From NCBI GenBank assembly GCA_031390755.1, contig JANMTS010000097.1:85287-149286 (forward strand): a stretch of 64,000 nucleotides of DNA. The letters are read 5' to 3'. The stretch comes from DATMER01 sp031390755. Lineage in GTDB: Bacteria > Acidobacteriota > Thermoanaerobaculia > Multivoradales > UBA5704. A program made the translations under genes and the position numbers. Under the pieces are notes generated by a model that saw nothing but the letters and a program-made list of their open reading frames with translations, made no database searches and had not been told where the DNA came from. Of this stretch, positions 54,201-61,532 are shown one piece after another. The number at the start of each line of letters is the position of its first letter. Position 1 is the first letter of the stretch.

Positions 54201-54480
54201 CTCCTGCAGGAGTGGAGGCGGAGCAATCGCATCAGAGGGCGTCCTCAGTTTGGCGCGCTCATTTCTGGCCGCGGGGGGAAAAGAGGTAATTGCAAGTTTG
54301 TGGGACCTAGACGATAAATCAACCACATCACTCTCGACGGATTTCTATGACCGATTTCTGAAAGGAGAGGATGCATTGGAGGCTCTCCGACAAACTCAAG
54401 CCACGAGAGTTCGGCATAGTCCCGTCAGAACTTGGGCTTCGCTTCAAGTACTTAGCGCGCATGTGGTCGGGTGGATCTAA
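51274..54480 (+). CDS. TPR-CHAT protease, membrane-anchored
   Basis: A 1068-residue protein; GGAAGAGGTC precedes the ATG. An N-terminal helix after RRRHW (WIGLLVLGLAMGAWAGF, residues about 24-40) predicts an anchor with the bulk outside the cytoplasm. Residues about 130-720 are helical TPR-type repeats (EALRAVQADNELPEARFNLALALERN; AEAVALLSQALEIYEAVGNQYPIVQAYLARAQALIASG). The CHAT domain spans about 750-1068: IYFVPDKSLHLVPFAAL, ILHLGTHALLN with His931, and FMASCRSGGG with Cys978 form the expected His-Cys dyad. CHAT is a caspase-clan (clan CD) protease. It is the first gene of an operon divergent from the sigma/anti-sigma pair. Codon use is less GC-rich than flanking genes. Confidence 0.9.
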   Translation: MQGVDPKQDPIERKPPVIRRRHWIGLLVLGLAMGAWAGFNHPQDSIADLRCRLIDEAGPARPFEARLAGLDYAPLGTQIGVSRDFRQTLREIERRIVNDPSPDASGVRALLNLIGGASLAARLESVIGDLEEASSEPGAGAYLWSDLSAVYLASADRGAAWNYPRALEAALRAVQADNELPEARFNLALALERNFLIDRAQGAWKEIEGSTDDEEWKAEATLHRKHLEHSTRIEAWRQQTGTLEMAALAGDQQALRRIVGEFPFRARLHAENEVLPAWAQAYATGDDEKARRKLQEASALGAVLAEIAGEHMVEDSAVALNRLLQSEDYIGLASLATAFGKYQQGARLCLDNQGTAGEGLLVRARVAFRAVHSPMSDWADYQLGVCAYQRYDRRTAIERFQEILARSGVDRYPSLQGRSWWMIGLSHMGLGEPEAASEAYQAGLPFFEKSDALPEIAGLEQLLSEAALFVGDRRQAWGHLHRGLGIAVEDGDPRRLYTGLDKTADAAAKERLLNVALLFRGEVAKVSLHNPDDSSGRTHALLRQAETALQAGHKVEVRLHLDQAKDTCARIEDRDERRSREADILLTEGRLLALDQPAEAVALLSQALEIYEAVGNQYPIVQAYLARAQALIASGNTAAAEVDLVSGIGEFERQRGEIKEDELRIVHFDQARQLFDLLIDLRANGPEGTAVAFNTAEQQRARVLLDRMKSDRQAKPLSLSDIMRGLPHGVSLVAYASLPERLLIWILRRDVKPAMISVPVSAQRLDQLVMNCRRNIQREVPERDLVEANLATLHEAIIKPVLSRIPAGDRIYFVPDKSLHLVPFAALRNRKTGRFLVEDYASAVSPSSSPYSAIDRPAMADARSGLLIISNPGFSRGLFPTLSGLSGADEEGAELAKLFPDRSLVLKGREATKEAFLREAVQWPILHLGTHALLNSDHPHLSRLLLAPAAPDDTGTLSAAEIEELSLSRTRLIFMASCRSGGGAIASEGVLSLARSFLAAGGKEVIASLWDLDDKSTTSLSTDFYDRFLKGEDALEALRQTQATRVRHSPVRTWASLQVLSAHVVGWI

Positions 54481-54512
54481 AAAACTGAATCCAACTAAAG
54501 CCGGAGAAAAGT

Positions 54513-55592
54513 ATGGACTTTACGCTTGAAATTCACTTTACAGGTCTTTGCGCCATCATCCCGGAAAGGGATATTTCAGATCCCCTTAATGAGGCCACTG
54601 TAGTACTAGTCAATGCCCAAAATTCACCACATGGAACTCATAGAAGCATTCTTTTAGTTGATTCCGCTTGCTACATTGAGCCTGAGACCACAATAGCTAA
54701 CGAACCAAGGGGGAATCGACAAGCGGGAAGTGAATTGTCTTTTGACGGCGGAAAGAGGAGGGGCTTCGTCCTCGATGGCGAGGAACTCATGATCTTAGCT
54801 CGCGACGCTCTTGAGCCTAAGAAACTAGACCCATTGGGGAATAACTCATTGAGGTTTACTGTCGGGAATCGTCCATATCCTCCAAGGCCATGCCCAACAC
54901 AAGATAAGGACGACAAGGATTTTACATGGGTCGCTAAAAACCCAGGTGCAATAGATCCGGCAATATTAACTTCTGTGGATCTTGGATACCTGATCTCAGC
55001 ACGCACGCGCCTAGGCGTCGGAATTTTTGAAACGGAGAAATTTAGGTCTACATCTCAAGGGCTTGTTCGTTGGTGGTTTGAAGGAGCAGAGTCGGTTGCG
55101 CTCGCCGAGCAAGTAGTCTGGAAGAAACGTTTACCTGACACAATTGGAGGTATTACTATTGCCTCAGCCCCATTTAGAGGCTACTCACAACAGCTGTCGC
55201 TTCACCTTAAACCGAGCTCCGCAACGATTAGAGTATGGATCATAAATATGCCGCTGGAGGATGTTCTTAAATTGAATCAACCGCCTAGACCGTTCGATCC
55301 CGACCATCATTATGAAGAATACTACCGCTTATGCACATGGGCTCCATCCTTTCCGATACCGCATCCCGACCGGTCGAATTTTTGTCCGCGCGTAACTGCT
55401 GCTTCTAATCCGAAGTGCCCTCCTACTTATTTCGCGCCGCTGACCTTTCAAAATGCAATTTCTACTGTTTCGATGAATGTGCCAAATGTTGAGGCTCTCC
55501 ATCAGCACGGCTCGGACGAGTCTCTGAAGTCGACTAATTCTGTGAACCACAAAGGTCAAGCTGCATGCCAGCACAAGGAGGTAGAGAAGTGA
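54513..55592 (+). CDS. Unknown protein between two caspase-clan genes
   Basis: A 359-residue protein; GGAGAAAAGT precedes the ATG. It opens LEIHFTGLCAIIPERD, continues with beta-rich segments (EATVVLVNAQNS, HRSILLVD, FDGGKRRGFVLDGEELMI) and has a conserved-looking core LVRWWFEGAESVALAEQVVWKKRLP. The C-terminus is polar with Cys and His (GQAACQHKEVEK). No signal peptide or membrane helix. I do not recognise the family. It lies 32 bp behind the CHAT gene and overlaps the next start by 4 bp. Base composition is near 50% GC, far below the genome. As the middle gene of a protease operon it may be a substrate, regulator or effector; that is inference. Confidence 0.75.
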   Translation: MDFTLEIHFTGLCAIIPERDISDPLNEATVVLVNAQNSPHGTHRSILLVDSACYIEPETTIANEPRGNRQAGSELSFDGGKRRGFVLDGEELMILARDALEPKKLDPLGNNSLRFTVGNRPYPPRPCPTQDKDDKDFTWVAKNPGAIDPAILTSVDLGYLISARTRLGVGIFETEKFRSTSQGLVRWWFEGAESVALAEQVVWKKRLPDTIGGITIASAPFRGYSQQLSLHLKPSSATIRVWIINMPLEDVLKLNQPPRPFDPDHHYEEYYRLCTWAPSFPIPHPDRSNFCPRVTAASNPKCPPTYFAPLTFQNAISTVSMNVPNVEALHQHGSDESLKSTNSVNHKGQAACQHKEVEK

Positions 55593-57052
55593 AGGAGGCT
55601 TCATTGATTTCGCTTGAGGGCTATGCGGATGTACCCTTACCTTACAGCGAGGAAACTGTTGAGAAATTCGCCAAGGGTATGGGATTTGACGTCGACAAAC
55701 AATGCTATGAAAGCAAAGAAGCTCAAGTCGATGATCGACAATTCGGATTGCAAGGGAATGGTGATGCAGCGCTGGCGGATGTGTCTCCTATCTTATACTA
55801 TTCGGGGCATGGGTCGCAGGAAGGGCCCGAGTTTTTTAGCGGAGACGCAGCCTCGCCAAACGAAATGGCGATGGGAGATAAGTTGGTGATCGCTGCGTTT
55901 GATTGCTGTCAGATGCTGAGTAATTGTACGCCTTGGGAGAGCGCATTCCGCGGACTGCGCTACATGTTGGGTTTTGCAGGGTCTCCTGGGCAAAGCACCG
56001 AGCGTGGAGAATACTTCGCTTATCGATTAAAAGAAAAGCTACCTATATCAGAGGCTTGGAGACAGGCAACGCTTGAGAGTGGTGCTTTTTCAGGGTCCTC
56101 GCTGCGTGCTTTCCTTAGCGATGACCCAGAGGAGATTGCCTGGCCACATCTGAACCCTCTTCCCGCGGGTAAATATCAGTTTAGCTGTTTGATAGGGAGT
56201 GCAGAAAAATCTGTGGCTACTTTCTCGGAAATATCGAGTCTAGGCCACGAGGTTCCACTGTTTGCGAGCCCTGATCGTAGTTCTGATCGCCTCCATGCGG
56301 AAACGTTTGAAAAGTATTTTGGATTGAAGGGCCATGAGTTTCTTCATGAATACGGAGCTAGGCAAGTTCTTTCGCCAAATGCTTCCTTGGAGATCTTCGA
56401 TGAAAGCCTTTCGTTCTGGTGGAATCGGAAAATTGCTGGACCAGCCCGTTCACGTAGAGGAATTTCGCCTGGACCGTTCCCTATTGGAAAGATAGTTAAT
56501 ATTACGCCCTTGCTACTGCAGCACGTAGGACTGAAAGATTATCGATTTTCAGACCCCTGGGAGAGTTTTACTACCGCTATTGAGGAAAATCAGGCGGGTA
56601 GCTCAAGTGTTGCTTTCCGAGTTGCTCGTCATGTTGAGTTTCCGCTTACGCTAGGGGGTTTCCCTTTGTTTGGACCGGGCGCATGCTTCCGGGCTTCAGT
56701 GCACGAGTGTGAGCTAAGCGAGGTTCTCTTTTTTTCAAGGGCTGCAATGAAGAGTGGGGTAGTGCCGATCATGTGTTTGAATGAGGCCGAGGAACTTCTA
56801 ATGAAGGATCCGTCTTTGAGCACTTGCTCGGGAGTGGTTCGAGTGCTCCGTCGGTCGTTTGGGTATTACCTTTTACCACCTCGCAAGCCACAAGATCACC
56901 TTGTGCCGGTTTATGCCTTCGAAGGGGTTGTTATTAATGCGCCGCGAGCAAGATATGATTTTGTTCGATATGTGCAGGCTATTCCTCAAGAGAGAAGGAA
57001 CGAGTTTGCAGATAACTCGGTAGTTCGAAGGCTGCCTCCTGTGTTCCCTTGA
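55589..57052 (+). CDS. Caspase-clan (DUF6345/C13-C14-like) cysteine peptidase homologue
   Basis: A 487-residue protein from GTG 55589, which overlaps the previous stop (GTGA) and stands 7 bases behind AAGGAGG; a more upstream ATG (55565) lacks such support. ILYYSGHGSQEG with His74 and VIAAFDCCQML with C106-C107 give the His/Cys arrangement of clan CD peptidases; GLRYMLGFAGSPG after it resembles DUF6345/gingipain-like domains. The dyad Cys is most likely C107 (D-x-C). The remaining 320 residues are unrecognised. No signal peptide. AT-rich like its upstream neighbour, suggesting joint acquisition. Confidence 0.7.
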   Translation: MKEASLISLEGYADVPLPYSEETVEKFAKGMGFDVDKQCYESKEAQVDDRQFGLQGNGDAALADVSPILYYSGHGSQEGPEFFSGDAASPNEMAMGDKLVIAAFDCCQMLSNCTPWESAFRGLRYMLGFAGSPGQSTERGEYFAYRLKEKLPISEAWRQATLESGAFSGSSLRAFLSDDPEEIAWPHLNPLPAGKYQFSCLIGSAEKSVATFSEISSLGHEVPLFASPDRSSDRLHAETFEKYFGLKGHEFLHEYGARQVLSPNASLEIFDESLSFWWNRKIAGPARSRRGISPGPFPIGKIVNITPLLLQHVGLKDYRFSDPWESFTTAIEENQAGSSSVAFRVARHVEFPLTLGGFPLFGPGACFRASVHECELSEVLFFSRAAMKSGVVPIMCLNEAEELLMKDPSLSTCSGVVRVLRRSFGYYLLPPRKPQDHLVPVYAFEGVVINAPRARYDFVRYVQAIPQERRNEFADNSVVRRLPPVFP

Positions 57053-57209
57053 TTTCCAGGGTTCTTTCGCCCGGGCATCCCGCCTTGGCCTGCACTGGGC
57101 TTAAGATCCCGGAAGGATAGGGATATACGATCTGGGCGAGATGCTCCGGTGTTCGGGCGTTCTGGCTCAACTCGCACCACGTTTTGGCGGATAGCTGACC
57201 TGGATGGGA

Positions 57210-57359
57210 TCAGGCGGTAGGTTGAGGGCACCGCGCGAATCTTGTTCTTCCAGGGAGGTTAGGTTTGGGCAAACTTGCCCTATGCAAAAGCACCAGTCGA
57301 GCGGCCTGAGGGCCGGCCAGACGGAGGAGGGCCAGCCAGACCTGGCCCCGCTGCGTCAG
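57210..57359 (-). pseudogene. Decayed MazF/PemK-like toxin remnant
   Basis: Directly after the antitoxin, a frame reads (L)TQRGQVWLALLRLAGPQAARLVLLHR, which follows the first strand of MazF/PemK toxins (R-G-x-[IV]-W, PAG, R-P-V-L-L). The expected start codon overlapping the antitoxin stop is CTG instead of ATG or GTG (CTGA), and after about 27 codons the similarity ends and a stop follows at 49 codons, less than half the normal length. It should be inactive. The rest of the gap back to 57053 holds nothing recognisable. Confidence 0.45.
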
Positions 57360-57586
57360 TCGCCCCAGACCTGCTCGGTGTCCCAGCCGGCAACCTCGCC
57401 AGGCCTGACGGGATGCCGGGCATAGCCCGATCGGTGCATGTCTTCGAGCTGCCTCTCCTCGAGCCGTCCCAGGGCGACCAGAAGAGCGTCCCGGATGAAC
57501 GAGGATCGAGTCGTTCCGAGAGAATGGGCCACTCGGTCGACCTCTTCGAGGAGGGCCTCATCGAGAATCAACTCCACCGTCCTCAT
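57356..57586 (-). CDS. Ribbon-helix-helix (CopG-like) antitoxin
   Basis: A 76-residue protein; AGGAGGATTC precedes the ATG. MRTVELILDEALLEEVDRVAHSLGTTRSSFIRDALLVAL is a ribbon-helix-helix DNA-binding domain, and the C-terminal GYARHPVRPGEVAGWDTEQVWGD is the toxin-binding tail seen in MazE-like partners of MazF/PemK. It overlaps the stop of the upstream ATPase gene (ATGA). The toxin behind it appears to be decayed, so this may be an orphan antitoxin kept for regulation or on its way out. Confidence 0.85.
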   Translation of the reverse strand: MRTVELILDEALLEEVDRVAHSLGTTRSSFIRDALLVALGRLEERQLEDMHRSGYARHPVRPGEVAGWDTEQVWGD

Positions 57587-58935
57587 GAATCCTCCTGAGT
57601 ATTAAGTGTCACCCGGGCTTCCTCCAACGCCCACCGCCAGGCCGGCACGATCCGCACCGTCCTGCCAGCAACCTCAACAGAGCCTTCATCTCTCAAGGTA
57701 ACGAGAGAGGCTCGCTCGCAGGAGGTTTCGATCAGGCCCTCCTCCAAGGCCCGAAGCTCGCGCTGGCGCGTTGCCGGCGCCTCCAGGTCGGCGCAGACCT
57801 GGACGAGCTCTCGTGAGCCCCTGATGTCTTCGGCCAGGAAGTCGACCTCGTAGCCGGAAGGGGTCGTCATATAGGACAGGGTCCGGCCGCGGCGCCGAAG
57901 CTCCAGGTAGACCACGGTCTCCAGGAGATGGCCGACGTCTCCCGACGCGCGGAAGGAGACGGCCGCCGCCAGCGCCGGGTCGATCGGGTAGCACTTCCGG
58001 GGATTGACCTGCCGCGCTCGGAGGGAGGGCGAGGCGATCGGGACCGTGAAGAGAAGGAAGCTGTCCTCCAGGTGGTCGAGGTAGGCGTAGAGCGTGTCCT
58101 TGCCGACCTTGATCCCCTGGGACTTGAGGTCGTTGTACAGCTTGCTGACGCTGAAGCGGCCGGCCGGGCTCGCCAGCAGGCTGCGCTCCAGGTACCGCAG
58201 GGCCGGCAGGTTGTCCACGCCGTGGCGCTCGACGACATCCCGGAAGATCACCACATCCAGATAGTCCTGAAGCACGCGAACCCGGAGATCCGGCGTGAGC
58301 GTCTGCACCTCCGGAAAGCCCCCTCGCTCCAGGTACTGCTCGAACCGGTGCTCCAGCATGGAGCGCGCCTTGGCTCCGGGCGGCCAGGCCTCCGGGATCT
58401 CCACGCCTTCGTGACGCAGGGACTCCGCAAAGCTGAAGGGCAGGATCTCGGTGGCCAGGCTCCGGCCTCGCAGGCTGGTGGCGATCTCGCGGCTCAGAAG
58501 CCGTGCTGAAGAGCCGGTCAGGATCAGCGAAAGCGTTTCGGTGTCCAGAAGCCGGCGCACGAACGTCTCCCAGCCGGGGACGTTCTGGATCTCGTCGAAG
58601 AAAAACCAGCACGGCTGCTCGCGGCTGGCGGGGAACCGGCGATAGAACGCCTCGGGAATCCGCGCCAGGTCCGCCGTGGCCAGAGGAAGCAGGCGCTCGT
58701 CCTCGAAGTTGAGATAGAGGAGTCGGCTGCGGTCGATCCCCTGGGCCAGCAGCTCGGCGATCCTCTGGTAGAGGAACCACGTCTTGCCGGACCGGCGCAT
58801 CCCGATCACCACGTCCGCCTTGCCGGGGATCGACGGCAGCGAAAGACTCCGCGGCGTCACCCGGGGAAGCTCCCGCTCCTGAAAATCGGCGATCAGGGCC
58901 TCAATGACGGCGTCGCGCGAATCTTGTCCTTCCAC
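57583..58935 (-). CDS. AAA ATPase with DUF4143 domain
   Basis: A 450-residue protein. Walker A is GMRRSGKTWFLYQ, Walker B WFFFDEIQNVPGWE, and the sensor is LILTGSSARLLSREI. The C-terminal DUF4143 part has the winged-helix segment FSVSKLYNDLKSQGIKVGKDTLYAYLDHLEDSF and the nuclease-like GYEVDFLAED and LVQVCADLE. The family is common in prokaryotes and often behaves like a mobile accessory gene; its function is unknown. The start is a GTG (58933-58935) lying in the centre of an operator-like palindrome, so the message is probably leaderless and autoregulated. It overlaps the antitoxin start. Confidence 0.88.
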   Translation of the reverse strand: MEGQDSRDAVIEALIADFQERELPRVTPRSLSLPSIPGKADVVIGMRRSGKTWFLYQRIAELLAQGIDRSRLLYLNFEDERLLPLATADLARIPEAFYRRFPASREQPCWFFFDEIQNVPGWETFVRRLLDTETLSLILTGSSARLLSREIATSLRGRSLATEILPFSFAESLRHEGVEIPEAWPPGAKARSMLEHRFEQYLERGGFPEVQTLTPDLRVRVLQDYLDVVIFRDVVERHGVDNLPALRYLERSLLASPAGRFSVSKLYNDLKSQGIKVGKDTLYAYLDHLEDSFLLFTVPIASPSLRARQVNPRKCYPIDPALAAAVSFRASGDVGHLLETVVYLELRRRGRTLSYMTTPSGYEVDFLAEDIRGSRELVQVCADLEAPATRQRELRALEEGLIETSCERASLVTLRDEGSVEVAGRTVRIVPAWRWALEEARVTLNTQEDS

Positions 58936-58977
58936 GAAGGACAGATTAGCGCAAAGTTGTCCTTGGGGGAAGGACAA
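58925..58977. promoter_or_regulatory. Twin palindromic operators before the DUF4143 ATPase
   Basis: TGTCCTTC-CAC-GAAGGACA (58925-58943) and TTGTCCTT-GGGGG-AAGGACAA (58957-58977) are two perfect palindromes with the same half-site TGTCCTT, centres 33 bp apart, about three helical turns. They cover the GTG start and the promoter of the ATPase gene. Confidence 0.65.
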
Positions 58978-59043
58978 TTGGGGCGGATGCCCCCGGTCCT
59001 GTCTCGCGAGCGAGGAGCGGGCCGTCGTAGACTCCTCCCCGCC

Positions 59044-60279
59044 ATGATCCCCGACATCTTCATCCAACTCGCCGTCGCCCTCGGGCTGGGCCTTCTGGTC
59101 GGGCTCCAGCGGGAGCGGGTGGACCCGGCCATCGCCGGCATCCGGACGTTCGCGCTCATCAGCCTGTTCGGCGCGGTCTCGGCCCAGCTCGCCAAGGTGT
59201 ACGGCGGCTGGCTGATCGGGGTGGGGTTCCTCGTCACCGCCGGGCTCGTCACCGCCGGCAACCTGGTGCGGCTCCAGAACCGCGAGGCCGAGCCCGGGCA
59301 GACCACCGAGTTCGCGGCCCTTCTCATGTACGGCCTCGGCGCCTGGGTCGTGACCGGGTCCATGGCCGTCCCCATCGTCCTCACCGGCATCGTGGCCGTC
59401 CTTCTGCACCTGCGCGAGCCGCTCCACCAGCTGGTGGGGAAGATCGGCGAGAAGGATCTCCGGGCCATCATGCAGTTCGTCCTCATCTCCCTGGTGATCC
59501 TGCCCGTCCTGCCCGATCACAACCTCGGGCCGTACGGCGCCCTCAACCCCTACCAGGCCTGGTGGATGGTCGTGCTCATCGTCGGCCTCTCCCTGGCCGG
59601 GTACGTGGCCTACAAGCTGTTCGGGGCCACGGCCGGCACCGTGCTCGCGGGCATCCTCGGCGGCATGATCTCCAGCACGGCCACCACCGCCACCTACGCC
59701 CGCCGGAGCCGGGAGACGCCCGATCTCGCCCGCCTGGCCGCCCTGGTCGTGATGCTCGCCTCGACCGTCCTCTACGCGCGCGTTCTCCTGGAGGTCGCGG
59801 CCGTGGCGCGCGGTCGGTTCGCCGAGCTCGCGCCGCCGCTCGCCGCGATGCTGGGATGGATGGCGCTGCTGTCCCTGGCGGCCTGGCTCGCCGGACGCGA
59901 CGGCAACGGCGAGCCGCCCGAGCCGGGCAACCCGGCCGAGCTCAAGGCCGCGCTCGTCTTCGGCGCGCTCTACGTGACGGTCCTCCTGGCCGTGGCCTTC
60001 GCCAGGGACCGGTTCGGCAACGCCGGCCTCTATACCGTGGCCGCGCTCTCGGGGCTGACCGACGTCGACGCGATCACGCTCTCCACCGCCCGCCTCGTGC
60101 AGTCGGCGCGGCTCGACGCGGAGACGGGGTGGAAGGCCATCCTTCTGGCGTCCCTGACCAACCTGGGATTCAAGGCCGGCATCGTGGCCGCCCTGGGCTC
60201 GCGGGGGCTTCAGGCGCGCATCGCGGTCCTGTTCGGAGCGGCGATCCTGGGCGGCGGCCTGATCGTCTGGCTCTGGTGA
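59044..60279 (+). CDS. MgtC/DUF4010 membrane protein
   Basis: A 411-residue membrane protein. The N-terminal part is MgtC/SapB-like (LAVALGLGLLVGLQRER, AGIRTFALISLFGAV), and the C-terminal half is DUF4010 (GGMISSTATTATYARRSRETPD, LYTVAALSGLTDVDAITLSTARL). About 11 helices. The fusion is widespread; magnesium homeostasis is known for MgtC, but the fusion's role is not established. A TAGACT box (59028-59033) lies 10 bases before the ATG and there is no Shine-Dalgarno sequence, so the leader is very short. It is divergent from the ATPase gene with only 108 bp between. Confidence 0.88.
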   Translation: MIPDIFIQLAVALGLGLLVGLQRERVDPAIAGIRTFALISLFGAVSAQLAKVYGGWLIGVGFLVTAGLVTAGNLVRLQNREAEPGQTTEFAALLMYGLGAWVVTGSMAVPIVLTGIVAVLLHLREPLHQLVGKIGEKDLRAIMQFVLISLVILPVLPDHNLGPYGALNPYQAWWMVVLIVGLSLAGYVAYKLFGATAGTVLAGILGGMISSTATTATYARRSRETPDLARLAALVVMLASTVLYARVLLEVAAVARGRFAELAPPLAAMLGWMALLSLAAWLAGRDGNGEPPEPGNPAELKAALVFGALYVTVLLAVAFARDRFGNAGLYTVAALSGLTDVDAITLSTARLVQSARLDAETGWKAILLASLTNLGFKAGIVAALGSRGLQARIAVLFGAAILGGGLIVWLW

Positions 60280-60312
60280 TCCGAACGGGAAAAAGGGCGC
60301 AAAGATGACCCC

Positions 60313-60602
60313 TTGCGCATTGGAGGGGGTTGCCCTATACTCCGCCTTCCCGCTGAGGCGACCACGAGGTTTGTGGCCGCGGGGGGTTGACTCCCCGCAT
60401 GCCATTCAGTTAGGATCTGCGGGTTTCGCTTCGCCGAGGGTTCCGCCAGGAACCGGGGCGATTGTCTTCTCACCAAAGAAGACCCGATAGACCCCTGAAC
60501 CACGTTCGGGGCCGAAGTTTTGGCCGTCGACCCATCCTGAGGTGGGGACGATGCCGCTTCGTGTCAGTCACTGGAACAACGGATCGAGGAGATCTGGACG
60601 GT
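60313..60602 (+). promoter_or_regulatory. Promoter and long 5' leader of the str operon
   Basis: TTGCGC (60313-60318), 17 bases, TATACT (60336-60341) is a near-ideal sigma-70 promoter, giving a start near 60349 and a leader of about 254 nt before rpsL. The leader is GC-rich with several possible stems, including a perfect 7-bp hairpin GTCTTCT-CACCAA-AGAAGAC near 60464. No known ribosomal-protein leader motif was recognised. Confidence 0.6.
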
Positions 60603-60977
60603 ATGCCGACGATTCACCAATTGGTTCGCAAGGGGCGCGAGCGCGTCGTCTCGAAGACGAAGAGTCCGGCTCTGCAGTCGTCGCCGCAGAGGCGCGGGGT
60701 CTGCGTTCGCGTCTACACCCAGACGCCGAAGAAGCCGAACTCGGAGCTGCGCAAAGTCGCCCGCGTCCGCCTCACCAACGGGATCGAGGTCACGACCTAC
60801 ATCCCAGGTGTCGGACACAACCTCCAGGAGCACTCGATCGTGCTCATTCGCGGCGGCCGTGTGAAGGATCTGCCGGGCGTTCGCTATCACGTGATTCGCG
60901 GCACCCTGGACGCTGTCGGCGTACAAGCCCGGCGGCAGGGTCGCTCCAAGTACGGCGCGAAGCGTCCCAAGTCGTAA
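60603..60977 (+). CDS. rpsL: 30S ribosomal protein S12
   Basis: 124 residues, the normal length: MPTIHQLVRKGRERV, then SSPQRRGVCVRVYTQTPKKPNSELRKVARVRL, the KPNSALRK-type loop at the decoding centre, and the GVRYHVIRGTLDAVGV block. The start is set by homology; GAGGAG lies 11 bases upstream. First gene of the str operon, 20 bp before rpsG. Confidence 0.97.
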   Translation: MPTIHQLVRKGRERVVSKTKSPALQSSPQRRGVCVRVYTQTPKKPNSELRKVARVRLTNGIEVTTYIPGVGHNLQEHSIVLIRGGRVKDLPGVRYHVIRGTLDAVGVQARRQGRSKYGAKRPKS

Positions 60978-60997
60978 CGGAGGCGTGAGATAGAGCC

Positions 60998-61468
60998 ATG
61001 CCCAGGCGTAGAGAAATTCCGAAGCGCGAGATCCTCCCGGATCCGCTGTACAACTCGCAGCTCGTGACGAAGTTCGTCAACGTGATCATGAAGGACGGCA
61101 AGAAGTCGGTGGCCGAGCGCATTCTGTACGATGCCCTCGAGGCGATCCGGCAGCGCACGACCGACGATCCGATGAAGGTCTTCAAGAAGGCCGTCGAGAA
61201 CGTGAAGCCGGCGGTCGAGGTCAAGTCCCGCCGCGTCGGCGGCTCGACCTATCAGGTTCCGGTGGAGGTTCGCCCGAGCCGCAAGCTTGCCCTTTCGATG
61301 CGCTGGATCATCCAGACCGCTCAGGGGCGTGGCGAGAAGACCATGCGGGCCCGGCTTGCCGGCGAGCTGCTGGATGCCGCGGAGAATCGCGGCGGCGCCA
61401 TCAAGAAGAAGGAAGACACGCATCGCATGGCCGAAGCCAACAAGGCTTTCGCTCATTACCGGTGGTAA
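60998..61468 (+). CDS. rpsG: 30S ribosomal protein S7
   Basis: 156 residues, the normal length: MPRRREIPKREILPDP, KFVNVIMKDGKKSVAERILYDAL, RRVGGSTYQVPVEVRPSRKLALSMRWI and HRMAEANKAFAHYRW. It binds the 3' domain of 16S rRNA and nucleates the head of the 30S subunit. It sits between rpsL and fusA as usual; a GGAGG-type site (CGGAGGCGTGAGATAGAGCC) precedes the ATG. Confidence 0.97.
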   Translation: MPRRREIPKREILPDPLYNSQLVTKFVNVIMKDGKKSVAERILYDALEAIRQRTTDDPMKVFKKAVENVKPAVEVKSRRVGGSTYQVPVEVRPSRKLALSMRWIIQTAQGRGEKTMRARLAGELLDAAENRGGAIKKKEDTHRMAEANKAFAHYRW

Positions 61469-61532
61469 GCCGCGTTTTTTGAGATGAAACTTTTGAGAAT
61501 GATCAGGGTCAGGACGGGAAAGCGGTAGCATC

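Noticed and set aside
51274..54480. Type III-E CRISPR (Craspase) component
   Set aside because: TPR-CHAT is present, but there is no Cas7-like effector, Csx gene or CRISPR array in the window; only the logic of protease and sigma factor is similar.
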